A stretch of DNA of 64,000 nt from Bacillota bacterium (GTDB lineage Bacteria > Bacillota > Desulfotomaculia > Desulfotomaculales > Ammonificaceae), in NCBI GenBank assembly GCA_040755295.1, contig JBFMBK010000002.1:124001-188000 (forward strand), written 5' to 3'. Of the stretch, positions 18,023 through 26,004 are shown in pieces (within the stretch, counting starts at the first letter, position 1; each line of letters starts with the position of its first letter). Under the pieces are notes generated by a model. It had not been told where the DNA came from and did not search any database. It saw only the letters and a program-made list of their open reading frames with translations. Made by a program: the position numbers and the translations under genes.

Positions 18023-19128
18023 AAAGGCTGAGCGGGCTCGATCAGCGCGAGTCCCAGCGCCGTTACTTCCTCGTTTTTGAGTATTTGCGCTATCCCTAAT
18101 CCCGCTTCGTAACACCAAAAATCGGTGGTCTCGGTGAGAATTTCGCCGTTCTTACCAATTATCGGCCGTATCTGAGGGTACAGCGAAAAACCCGGTATAT
18201 TCTCCAGCACCACCGCCACCTCCCCCGAAGTCAGCCGAACGATGCAGCCGACCGGAAAGGCGGCGATATTATTCAGAAATGCCTTGACAACCGCGTGTTC
18301 GAACCAAAAATCACCCGTGGCCGACAGCATTTCGAATGCCTCGTGCGGCTGGTAAGCCTTACGATAAATTCTATCGGCGGTCATGGCGTCATAAACATCC
18401 GCCATACCGGTTATCTGAGCGATAACCGGTATTTTAAATCCTTCAAGCCGATCCGGGTACCCCTCCCCGTTCAGCCGTTCATGATGCGACCGCGCGATAA
18501 TCCGTGCCGGAAAAAGATTTTCCAGCATCTCCTCTCCGTAAAGGGTGTGCTTCTTCACCTCGTTGAACTCTTGTTCCGTCAACGATCCCGGTTTGTTTAA
18601 AATTTCCTGAGGCACGCGCATCTTCCCCACATCGTGAAGAAGCGCCCCCATGCCAAGTTCCATCAGCTGCGTGGCATCGAAACCAAGGTTTACCCCGGCA
18701 AGAACGGACAAGATGCATACGTTCGCTGAATGATAGAAAAGGTATTCGTCTTCCATACGGATATCCATAAGGTTGAACATCACGCCGGGTTTCTGCATAA
18801 TCTCGCCGACGATCCTTTCCACCGTACGGTAAATCCCAGGGGAAGGCTTGATCACCCCGGTTTTACAGGTCGATGAATCCAAGAGAATGCTTTTTACCTG
18901 CTGTACAGCCTGCTGTCGTGTTTCCTCCCTGACCACACCCCGTATCTCTCTATCGCCCATCAACCCGTCGTCTATATAAATTGAGGGTATGCCCAGATTA
19001 AACAGGTGCTCTATATAACGCCGGGTCAGTATCGCGCCGCGCGCCAGCCAGACCTGACCGTCTTTTCCGTAAACGTTCTGGCCCACTTTCATTCCCGATA
19101 CCAACTGCGTTAGCATCAGACGACGCAT
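18019..19128 (-). CDS. HD-GYP domain c-di-GMP phosphodiesterase
   Basis: Predicted to hydrolyse cyclic di-GMP. The 369-residue protein has an N-terminal DUF3391-like stretch (LVSGMKVGQNVYGKDG). The HD-GYP domain follows: LLHDVGKMRVPQEILNKPG, KKHTLYGEEML, RSHHERLNGEGYPDRL, AQITGMADVYDAMTADR. All metal-binding His/Asp and the GYP-region residues are present. ATG 19128 is chosen because GGAAGG lies 10 bases upstream; the earlier TTG overlaps that site. It is divergent from the GGDEF gene with about 115 bp between them. Confidence 0.9.
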   Translation of the reverse strand: MRRLMLTQLVSGMKVGQNVYGKDGQVWLARGAILTRRYIEHLFNLGIPSIYIDDGLMGDREIRGVVREETRQQAVQQVKSILLDSSTCKTGVIKPSPGIYRTVERIVGEIMQKPGVMFNLMDIRMEDEYLFYHSANVCILSVLAGVNLGFDATQLMELGMGALLHDVGKMRVPQEILNKPGSLTEQEFNEVKKHTLYGEEMLENLFPARIIARSHHERLNGEGYPDRLEGFKIPVIAQITGMADVYDAMTADRIYRKAYQPHEAFEMLSATGDFWFEHAVVKAFLNNIAAFPVGCIVRLTSGEVAVVLENIPGFSLYPQIRPIIGKNGEILTETTDFWCYEAGLGIAQILKNEEVTALGLALIEPAQPF

Positions 19129-19244
19129 TTGAAAAGGTCCTTCCAAATTGTAATTATGATCAGTTAGCTATTGACAACACCATTCTATTCAGTAAAAATA
19201 ATATGGGATTATAGTAAATTATTACATCATTTAGGTGGATGCTG

Positions 19245-20099
19245 GTGGATATCGCTGAAATAATGAATTCTCAGTTTTTTATCATCTCTCAGGATGAACC
19301 GGTTTCTAAGGCTGTCGACCTTATCCTCAAGAGTAAGGTAGGTGACCTGGTCGTTCTGGATAAAAGAGGCGGTCTTGCAGGTATAGTCACTTTACGCGAC
19401 TTATGCGGCGTGCCCGACGGTTGTCTGATAAGTGAGACCCTATCCCGAAAACCCGCCGGGATCCGTCCGGAAACATCCATCTGGGAAACAGAAAAGATAA
19501 TGAATGCCGCACGGGTAGACCGTCTCCCGGTGATCGCGGCAGATAAGCTTATCGGCGTCGTCACCAAGACTAACCTTCTCGTAACCATTGCACGTCACAC
19601 CGACTCACTTACCGGCCTGTATACGGCCGCTTACCTGCGCGATACGGCCGCAAGGCTTATTCAATCAGAAAGCGAAATCAGCATAATCTTTATCGATATA
19701 GACGATTTCGGTTTCATTAATAAACGCATCGGCCACTCCGAGGGAGACAGGTGTCTTTGCGTATTAAGTAGTCTTTTGAACCATACCGGCGATCCCGCCC
19801 GGGACTTTCCCTGCCGTTTCGGGGGTGATGAGTTCGCGCTGGTCAGCACCCGCCCCCTTAACGAAGCCCTTAGCTGGGCTGCAGGTTTCAGGCTCGCCGT
19901 GGAAAATGCATGCAAGTCGGTTTCTATTACCGTTTCCATCGGTATCGCCGGCGGTCGCCGCATGAAGCCGCGTGCGGGTGTTAATCCGGAGGATATAATA
20001 GAAAGCCTCATCAACCTTGCCAGCCTCGCCTCTACCCACGCAAAAGGCACCGACTCCGGCATAATGGTTGCCGACAGCCAAGCCGCACCTCAGAATTAA
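19245..20099 (+). CDS. Diguanylate cyclase with N-terminal CBS pair
   Basis: Predicted to make cyclic di-GMP from two GTP. Residues 1-115 form two CBS motifs (KVGDLVVLDKRGGLAGIVT; RVDRLPVIAADKLIGVV), a module that usually binds adenine nucleotides. The GGDEF domain starts at DSLTGLYTAAYL and has the intact active loop CRFGGDEFAL. No RxxD inhibitory site is seen five residues before it, so product feedback is not evident. GTG 19245 is preferred: AGGTGG lies 6 bases before it, whereas ATG 19239 touches that site. It is divergent from the HD-GYP gene. Confidence 0.88.
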   Translation: MDIAEIMNSQFFIISQDEPVSKAVDLILKSKVGDLVVLDKRGGLAGIVTLRDLCGVPDGCLISETLSRKPAGIRPETSIWETEKIMNAARVDRLPVIAADKLIGVVTKTNLLVTIARHTDSLTGLYTAAYLRDTAARLIQSESEISIIFIDIDDFGFINKRIGHSEGDRCLCVLSSLLNHTGDPARDFPCRFGGDEFALVSTRPLNEALSWAAGFRLAVENACKSVSITVSIGIAGGRRMKPRAGVNPEDIIESLINLASLASTHAKGTDSGIMVADSQAAPQN

Positions 20100-20189
20100 G
20101 GTCGCCTATAATCTCAAAGACCACACGTATCACACTGACGAAACGCGGTCAAGGACGGTACAAAGGACGACGCCCGACGAAACAAAGCT

Positions 20190-20226
20190 GCTCAATTCCG
20201 AGTTCAGAAGCCGGAAGGATGTGGGT
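20190..20226. repeat. Short heptad tract between the GGDEF gene and aroH
   Basis: AATTCCG, AGTTCAG, AAGCCGG run in 7-bp phase, resembling the GAATTCA-type tracts elsewhere. Short, so weak. Confidence 0.4.
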
Positions 20227-20233
20227 TCACCGA

Positions 20234-20602
20234 CTACTGAGGCACGCTCAAATCCGGTCTGAGCCCTGCCGCGTCTCCCAGGTAAACATGTTTGAGTTCC
20301 TTCTGCGACTTATCCGTATTCACGTGTAACAGAACCCTTATTACCCGGGACGCCGCACCGGGAACGTCTATTTCCCGGGCGCACAGAAGCGGCACATGGC
20401 GCCATCCGATTTCTCTGGCGGCCAACGCCGGAAACTGCGCATTCAGATCCGGAGACAAGGTAAAAAAGACACTGGCGACCTCATCAAGATCAAGGGCATT
20501 CTCCTGCACCATCGATTGCAGAAGTTCCTTGGTGCCGGTAATTATATCTTTTGCGGTATTCTCCTTAACGGTTATCGCTCCTCTTATGCCTCGGACGCGA
20601 AT
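20234..20602 (-). CDS. aroH: Chorismate mutase, AroH type, apparent ATT start
   Basis: Converts chorismate to prephenate for phenylalanine and tyrosine. The 122-residue frame matches B. subtilis AroH end to end: RVRGIRGAITV at the start (substrate Arg), LSPDLNAQFPALAAREIG, IRVLLHVNTD with a conserved Arg, HVYL with its Tyr, and GLRPDLS at the end. No ATG, GTG or TTG lies in frame before RGIRG; upstream the frame closes at a TAG (20642-20644). The codon aligning with the family's first Met is ATT (20600-20602), with AAGGAG 9 bases before it. The first ATG in frame, further inside, would remove the essential N-terminal Arg. The preceding gene ends 39 bp away in the same frame. Confidence 0.85.
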   Translation of the reverse strand: MRVRGIRGAITVKENTAKDIITGTKELLQSMVQENALDLDEVASVFFTLSPDLNAQFPALAAREIGWRHVPLLCAREIDVPGAASRVIRVLLHVNTDKSQKELKHVYLGDAAGLRPDLSVPQ

Positions 20603-20641
20603 GTCGCTGCACTCCTTCCATTGAACCTTTAAAACGGTACT

Positions 20642-21106
20642 CTATCTATCATTATATTTTCTTTCCAGGGCGCTTCGATACCGCTGCACCTCATCCCCGA
20701 TGCGAAAAAAAAGCCTTTCTATTTCATACCGGCCCAGAACGAGGCTTTCCAGTTCCAGAATCTCTATTTTGCGGAATTCCTCCCGGAAGATCAGCCGCAC
20801 CAGGTCATCCACCCCGTCCGAGATTACAGTCAGTTCCAAAGGAGCATACGCCGTCTCCGTCCTTGTACCTTCATCCATAACCATATAAACCTCATGAGAC
20901 ATATCGATGTCCTCTATCTTTATCCCTTGAATCGGAACGTTCCTAAAAACCGCAGCGTTTTGCTCGCGCGCTTCCTCGGCCGCTTTCTCGGTGGTCTTAC
21001 CGCCGAAAAGCAGCCTTCCGGGTCGCCCGACCCCTCTGAAATCCAGACGCACCCGTGCCCGGATAACCTTATCGAGGAAATCTCCGTCGGCCATGCTTCT
21101 AACCAA
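20642..21106 (-). CDS. Protein of unknown function upstream of aroH
   Basis: A 154-residue soluble, acidic protein I do not recognise. It has no membrane segment, signal peptide or cysteine motif. The N-terminal third is basic (KVIRARVRLDFRGVGRPGR), while the rest alternates beta-type segments (AYAPLELTVISDGVDDLVRLI) with a helical C-terminus (YEIERLFFRIGDEVQRYRS). The start TTG 21106 has GGGGGG about 6 bases before it. It is followed after 39 bp by aroH in the same frame, so the two are probably cotranscribed. Confidence 0.6.
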   Translation of the reverse strand: MVRSMADGDFLDKVIRARVRLDFRGVGRPGRLLFGGKTTEKAAEEAREQNAAVFRNVPIQGIKIEDIDMSHEVYMVMDEGTRTETAYAPLELTVISDGVDDLVRLIFREEFRKIEILELESLVLGRYEIERLFFRIGDEVQRYRSALERKYNDR

Positions 21107-21283
21107 GTATATCCCCCCTTTGTTAACCGTAGCATAACCACTGCACGCTAACTTTCACAGTTCTTTTAAACTCAGTTTGACCAGACAAAAGGTTTTCAGA
21201 ATAATCAGGTTCTTCAACGCTCATTTTAGCCAGGATGTATGAATGATTCGCGTCTATGGATAAAAATCCTCCTTTTACCGTTT

Positions 21284-22009
21284 CTAAAGCCCAACCTGTC
21301 TTTTTAAAAGTTCAACCTCCTTATTAGTAAGGTGCCTGTACCCTCCGGGTTGTAAACCGTCAAGCCTCAACGGTCCCACAGAGACCCTTCGGAGCTCGAT
21401 CACCGGATGCCCCACCGCCGCACACATCCGTCGAACCTGTCTCTTCCTTCCTTCGGACACTGTTATCCTTAGAAGGGTGCGTGCTGATTCACGGCGGGCC
21501 ACTTCCACCTGCGCGGGCCGTGTAGTACCGTCATTCAGTTCAACACCTTTTCGGAGAATGGCCAGGGCCTCCCGGTCTACCCTGCGGTCCACCAATGCCA
21601 AATAAACCTTGGGAACCTTGAAACGCGGGTGGGTTAAACGATGTGCCAGCTCCCCGTCATTGGTCAGTAAAAGCAGTCCCTCGCTGTCGAAATCAAGCCG
21701 CCCTACAGGAAAGACTCTCTCCTTTATACGGTGTAAAAAATCGATTACCTTTGGCCGGCCCTGTGGATCGGAAACAGTGGTAACCACACCGGCCGGCTTG
21801 AAGAACATTAGATAAACCGGGGGCTCCCTTAGACTGACCTGTTTTCCGTCAACCTCGACTCTGTTTTTTTCGGGGTCCACTTTCAAGCCGAGCCTGTCCA
21901 CCGGTTCTCCGTCGACTTTTACGCGTCCGTCCTCGATCATTCTTTCGGCCTCTCGCCGTGATGCAATGCCCGCACGCGCCAAAATTTTTTGAAGCCGTTC
22001 CTCCGTCAA
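21284..22009 (-). CDS. rluB: Ribosomal large-subunit pseudouridine synthase B-like
   Basis: Isomerises a uridine of 23S rRNA to pseudouridine. An N-terminal S4 RNA-binding domain (ERLQKILARAGIASRREAERMI) is followed by the RsuA/RluB catalytic domain with the Asp in VGRLDFDSEGLLLLTNDGEL. KRQVRRMCAAVGHPV lies near the end. The frame is open to 22039. I place the start at TTG 22009 because GGTGAG precedes it closely and the family begins at ERLQK, but GTG 22018 or TTG 22039 are possible. It lies near spmA-spmB as in other spore formers. Confidence 0.9.
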   Translation of the reverse strand: MTEERLQKILARAGIASRREAERMIEDGRVKVDGEPVDRLGLKVDPEKNRVEVDGKQVSLREPPVYLMFFKPAGVVTTVSDPQGRPKVIDFLHRIKERVFPVGRLDFDSEGLLLLTNDGELAHRLTHPRFKVPKVYLALVDRRVDREALAILRKGVELNDGTTRPAQVEVARRESARTLLRITVSEGRKRQVRRMCAAVGHPVIELRRVSVGPLRLDGLQPGGYRHLTNKEVELLKRQVGL

Positions 22010-22141
22010 ATCGCTCACCCACAAGTATATTTTGCGCAATCAAACCCTTTAACCACCCGTTTACATAAGGCCCTTATGGAATATTCTAACCGCGGAAGAA
22101 GGCTTGGGGAGAGTCTATACAAAGCCTGTTGAAAAGCTGTC

Positions 22142-22163
22142 AGAGACCGCGGAGGCGGTCTCT
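22142..22163. other. Perfect 9-bp inverted repeat
   Basis: AGAGACCGC and GCGGTCTCT flank a 4-base loop in the 226-bp gap between rluB and the CBS gene. No T-run follows on either strand, so it is not a standard terminator. The plus strand around it can also be read as a short open frame, see rejected items. Confidence 0.5.
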
Positions 22164-22266
22164 TGGGTCAAAGAAGTCACCGTAATGAAGGAAAACGGTA
22201 AGGCAAATCCGTAGCACCTGCCACAAGACCGTTAAAGTAAAGGACGTCGAAGACGTTTGCCGGCGA

Positions 22267-22737
22267 TCATCCTTTTTCCGCGATTGATGCTCTGATAAGA
22301 TCCTGACGGGTTATGATCCCCACGAGCCTTCCGTCCTCGTCTATAACGGGAACCCGGTTCACACTCTTTTCCACCATGACGGCGGCGGCTTTTTCCGACG
22401 GGTCGTCCGGCCCTACCGTATAAACGTTCCGCGACATAAGGTCACCTACCTTTTGAGCTGCCATGCGTTTGAGGTCCTCCTCGAAACGCTTTGGGTTTTC
22501 CAGATAGATGATGCCTCCCATGAAGAGAGTGTAAGCCGGTCCTTTAATCTCGCTTGTTTGCAGCACAAGGTCGGCCTCACTGATTATTCCGACGACGTTC
22601 CCTTTTCCGTCCACCACGGGCAGGCCGCTGATATGGTGGTCCAACAGGAGGCGTGCGGCTTTTTCTACGTCATCGTCGGGATTAACCGTTATTATGTTCG
22701 TCGTCATTAAATCGCGTGCCATAAGCGTTTTTGTCAT
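22267..22737 (-). CDS. CBS domain pair protein
   Basis: A 156-residue stand-alone CBS pair: ARDLMTTNIITVNPDDDVEK and ISGLPVVDGKGNVVGIISEAD in the first half, VGDLMSRNVYTVGPDDPSEK and VNRVPVIDEDGRLVGIITRQD in the second. Such pairs bind AMP/ATP or S-adenosylmethionine and regulate other proteins; the partner here is unknown. It has its own upstream gap of 146 bp and so may be a single-gene unit. Confidence 0.92.
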   Translation of the reverse strand: MTKTLMARDLMTTNIITVNPDDDVEKAARLLLDHHISGLPVVDGKGNVVGIISEADLVLQTSEIKGPAYTLFMGGIIYLENPKRFEEDLKRMAAQKVGDLMSRNVYTVGPDDPSEKAAAVMVEKSVNRVPVIDEDGRLVGIITRQDLIRASIAEKG

Positions 22738-22883
22738 GTCCCCACCCTTTCTGTGTTTTTAAGAATAAGTTTTAAACATCCTGGCAGTCCTGGGATTTTA
22801 TCGCTGTTGCCGGGATTGTATCGTATCGCATTGCGGTTGTCAACTTGACCCTGCCCACCGGTTTGTGAGCTCGTCGGCTTCTC

Positions 22884-23408
22884 CTATCCGAAGAATTTCC
22901 TTACCAGGATTACCGAAGCCAGGAAGGTGGTGACATCGGCTAAAAGTCCGGTAACAGGCGCGTAGCGATAGCGTTTTACCTCTACCGCCCCGAAATAAAC
23001 TGACAGGACATAGAACGTCGTATCACTAGTGCCCTGCATTGTGGAAACCATTCGTCCGATCATGCTGTCGGGTCCATGGGTGCGGATTATGTCGGTGGCG
23101 ATGCCCAGTGCCGCACCCCCGGAGAGCGGCCGCATCAACGCGTGCGGCAAGACCTCCGGCGGTATGCCGAAAGGCGTTAGAACGGGCTGTAAAAGCTGAG
23201 CCAGCCCCTCCATCGCCCCCGAGGTTCTGAAGACGCTGATCGCCACCAGCATCGCCACCAGGTAAGGGATTGTTTTCACCGCGACCTCGAACCCCTCCTG
23301 CGCCCCGGAGATAAAGACCTCATAGACGGGGATCCGCCGGTAGAATCCTGCTGTCAGTATCACAAAAAGGAGCCCCGGTATCACCCATTTTGCCGCTTCG
23401 TTAACCAT
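22884..23408 (-). CDS. spmB: Spore maturation protein B
   Basis: Membrane protein needed with SpmA for spore-core dehydration and heat resistance. It has 174 residues with nucleoside-transporter-gate-like segments (KTIPYLVAMLVAISVFRTSGA, RPLSGGAALGIATDII, MQGTSDTTFYVLSVYFGAV), close to the 178 residues of B. subtilis SpmB. ATG 23408 overlaps the spmA stop by 8 bp and has AGGGA 7 bases upstream; the longer frame to 23462 would run back into spmA. Confidence 0.93.
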   Translation of the reverse strand: MVNEAAKWVIPGLLFVILTAGFYRRIPVYEVFISGAQEGFEVAVKTIPYLVAMLVAISVFRTSGAMEGLAQLLQPVLTPFGIPPEVLPHALMRPLSGGAALGIATDIIRTHGPDSMIGRMVSTMQGTSDTTFYVLSVYFGAVEVKRYRYAPVTGLLADVTTFLASVILVRKFFG

Positions 23409-24003
23409 TACGCCGTCCCTGCTTTCGCAAGTAAAACCATCGCAGTAAAACGTCGCCCGCAACCGCCACCGTCATCCCAATCGCCGTGGCCATGATTGTG
23501 GTCCCGATGATCGCCGCCGGCTCATGCGAGCCGCAGAGCGCCCTGATGCCGATAACGGTTGTCGGTACAAGCGTGATGCACGAGGTGTTTAACGCCAGGA
23601 AGGTGCACATCGCACCGGTGGCCTCTTCCGGGCGCGGGTTAAGCTTCTGCAGTTCCCGCATGGCGATAAGTCCGGCAGGCGTGGCGGCATTTCCAAGACC
23701 GAGTATGTTGGCGCTGATGTTAAGGATAATCGCCCCGGCTGCGGGATGCCCGGGAGGCACCCCGGGGAACAAAAGACGGACCAGCGGCCGCACAAGCCAG
23801 GTAATCGCCTGTATAAGCCCTGCCGCTTCCGCTAGACGCATCACCCCCAGCCAGAAGGTGATAATGGCAATGAGCCCCAACGATGTTTCCACGCCGACCT
23901 TCGAGCCTTCGATAACCGCTTTGGTTACGTCATCGATCCTCCCGTGCACGGCAGCGACAACGATACCGGAAAGCATTAAAAAAAGCCACAGGAAGTTGAC
24001 CAT
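23401..24003 (-). CDS. spmA: Spore maturation protein A
   Basis: Partner of SpmB in spore-core dehydration. It has 200 residues against 196 in B. subtilis and is strongly hydrophobic. The family pattern is visible in LGLIAIITFWLGVMRLAEAAG, LNISANILGLGNAATPAGL, and LALNTSCITLVPTTVIG. It begins a two-gene spmA-spmB operon with an 8-bp overlap. It shows that the host makes endospores. Confidence 0.94.
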   Translation of the reverse strand: MVNFLWLFLMLSGIVVAAVHGRIDDVTKAVIEGSKVGVETSLGLIAIITFWLGVMRLAEAAGLIQAITWLVRPLVRLLFPGVPPGHPAAGAIILNISANILGLGNAATPAGLIAMRELQKLNPRPEEATGAMCTFLALNTSCITLVPTTVIGIRALCGSHEPAAIIGTTIMATAIGMTVAVAGDVLLRWFYLRKQGRRNG

Positions 24004-24234
24004 TTATCTTGACCTCCACACCCTGCCCCGCCGCCGGGATGAGTTTTATCCCGGAGGGTCCGGCACGCCTCGCAATGCATCTTATGGTCGTGCCGATTGC
24101 ACATCAGATGATACGCAGATTCCGGCCTAGGGCGTTTTGAACTGTTCTAATAATGATTATTTAGGTGATTGGGGATTAGAAGCGATTGGGGAACCAAGAA
24201 TTGAAATTACTTGGTGTTTCGCTTTCGTTATTGT

Positions 24235-24262
24235 AAAAAAAGCCTCCCCTCACGGGAAGACC
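24235..24262 (-). terminator. Intrinsic terminator after ytfJ
   Basis: On the minus strand CTTCCC-GTGA-GGGGAG forms a short stem followed by GC and a run of seven T. It lies about 30 bp beyond the ytfJ stop. The rest of the 24004-24290 gap holds only a repeated GATTGGGGA word and no gene. Confidence 0.75.
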
Positions 24263-24290
24263 TATTTGTTAAAATTGCGTCGGTATAAAT

Positions 24291-24680
24291 TTAGGATTCT
24301 CTAAATTTTCGCCTTATCTCTTCAATTTTATCCAGTATTTGAGGTGCTGAATCCATCAGCCGCTCGGCAAGGTGGTTGCCGTCAACGGGTATCAGGCGCA
24401 CATTTTCACCGCTTACCACCAGAAAACCCACCGGTTGCACCGAAACCCCGGCGCCGCTGCCTCCGCCGAAAGGTGTTTCCCCGCTGTTACCGACCCTCTC
24501 AGTCGCGAAAGCGCTTCCTCCTGCGGCAAAACCGCAGGCTACCCGGGACACCGGGATTATTATCGTCCCATCCGGGGTCTCGACAGGGTCGCCTACCACC
24601 GTATTAACGTCTACTATCCCTCTAATACTCTCCATGGCGGTTTTCATCAAACCTTCAACCGGGTGTTCCAACAGGCTCAC
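24291..24680 (-). CDS. ytfJ: Sporulation protein YtfJ (GerW)
   Basis: Spore protein of the YtfJ/GerW family, needed in Bacillus for normal germination. The 129-residue protein shows EGLMKTAMESIRGIVDVNTVVGDP, then IPVSRVACGFAAGGS and the Gly-rich PFGGGSGAGVSVQPVGFLVV, all diagnostic. In many Clostridia it follows a DUF2953 gene; here the DUF2953 gene lies 32 kb away on the other side of the chemotaxis island. Confidence 0.92.
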   Translation of the reverse strand: MSLLEHPVEGLMKTAMESIRGIVDVNTVVGDPVETPDGTIIIPVSRVACGFAAGGSAFATERVGNSGETPFGGGSGAGVSVQPVGFLVVSGENVRLIPVDGNHLAERLMDSAPQILDKIEEIRRKFRES

Positions 24681-24916
24681 CTCGCAATTTATCTTTTGCC
24701 GATATGTACTGTTTCAGGGTCATACTATAGGACTTATATACCGGAAGTCGCCGTGTTCTTAATGCTCACAATAAAACCGTATCTTAAAACAAATATGTCC
24801 CTGAAAGATGTTAAATATTCAGTGGACATAACCACCACAAATACCTTGTGCCCAATTCCCGCCGCAGCCTAAAACGGTTATGCCCGCTCTTAGCCGCTAA
24901 CAGACCCGTCCGGCCG

Positions 24917-25987
24917 TTAATGGTTCCGTTCCCGATTTTTCGCCCCCAATAGAAAACTCATTACCGCCGTGGGAATCGCGTCGAGGGACATCAAACATTC
25001 CGCTCCGCCGCGCTCATAAGCGACCTTGGGCATACCGAAAACGACCGATGTGATCTCGTCCTGGGCGATGGTCCTGGCACCGGCCTGACGCATCGCCACC
25101 ATGCCGTCGGCCCCGTCGCTCCCCATTCCTGTCAACATGATCCCTATTGCGTTGGTCCCTACATATTGCGCCACAGAACGGAAAAGAACCTCCACCGAAG
25201 GACAGTGCCCGCAGACATTTTCACCGGCACGACACTCCACGAGGTAAATACCGCCGGAACGGCGGACAGTCATGTGGCGGTCACCGGGAGCGATCAGCGC
25301 CCGCCCGGGCATTATCCGGTCACCGGTTTTGGCTTCCAATACTTCCATTTCGCATATATCATTCAGGCTGTCGGCAAAGTGCTTTGTAAACCCGGGCGGC
25401 ATATGCTGCACCACCACCACCCCGGGAACGTTGGACGGGAAGGTGCGGAGTATTTTCCGTATCGCTTCCGTTCCACCGGTTGAGGCGCCGATGGCGATAA
25501 CCTTGTCCGTAGATTCCGCAAGCGCCTTGCTGTTCATCTTCATCGGCGCCGGAGAGGTCTTCCGGTTGACCTTCCACGCGCTTACATTCGTGACGGCGGC
25601 GACCTTCACTTTAGCCCGAAGTTCCCCGAGCATCGCGTTCAGTCCGCGGGCTATGTCCGAGCTGGGTTTGGTAACCACGTCCACCGCGCCGGCCTCGAGC
25701 GCCGCCAGGGTTACGGTTGCACCCCTTTTGGTCAGCGCGCTTACTACAATAACCGGTAGAGGATACTGCGGCATCAGACGGCGTAAAAACTCCACCCCGT
25801 CCATTTTCGGCATCTCTATGTCCAGCGTCAGCACATCCGGCCTCAGCTTGACTATTTTATCCCTGGCAACGTAGGGGTCGGAAGCCGCCCCTACCACTTC
25901 GATCTGCGGGTCTTTCGCCAGGCCCTGGGCAAGGATGTCCCTTACCAGTGCAGAGTCGTCGACCACCAAGACCTTAATCTTTCTCAT
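24917..25987 (-). CDS. cheB: Chemotaxis methylesterase/deamidase CheB
   Basis: Removes methyl groups from MCP glutamates during adaptation. The 356-residue protein has an N-terminal receiver (VLVVDDSALVRDI; phospho-acceptor in TLDIEMPKMDGVEF). The esterase domain has its triad Ser in IGASTGGTEAI, His in VVQHMPPGFTKHFA and Asp in LTGMGSDGADGM. It lies 17 bp after cheR in the same direction. In the normal scheme CheA phosphorylates its receiver, which opens the esterase. Confidence 0.96.
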   Translation of the reverse strand: MRKIKVLVVDDSALVRDILAQGLAKDPQIEVVGAASDPYVARDKIVKLRPDVLTLDIEMPKMDGVEFLRRLMPQYPLPVIVVSALTKRGATVTLAALEAGAVDVVTKPSSDIARGLNAMLGELRAKVKVAAVTNVSAWKVNRKTSPAPMKMNSKALAESTDKVIAIGASTGGTEAIRKILRTFPSNVPGVVVVQHMPPGFTKHFADSLNDICEMEVLEAKTGDRIMPGRALIAPGDRHMTVRRSGGIYLVECRAGENVCGHCPSVEVLFRSVAQYVGTNAIGIMLTGMGSDGADGMVAMRQAGARTIAQDEITSVVFGMPKVAYERGGAECLMSLDAIPTAVMSFLLGAKNRERNH

Positions 25988-26004
25988 GCTTCCATCTCCG
26001 GTAG

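Noticed and set aside
22142-22163. Perfect 9-bp inverted repeat as terminator of the CBS gene
   Set aside because: No T-run on either strand and it lies over 100 bp from the CBS stop.
22097-22215. Plus-strand frame GLGRVYTKPVEKLSETAEAV... between rluB and the CBS gene
   Set aside because: It reads protein-like for about 37 codons, but the only start is TTG without ribosome site, it is very short and on the opposite strand from both neighbours. It also contains the perfect inverted repeat, which could produce the appearance by chance.
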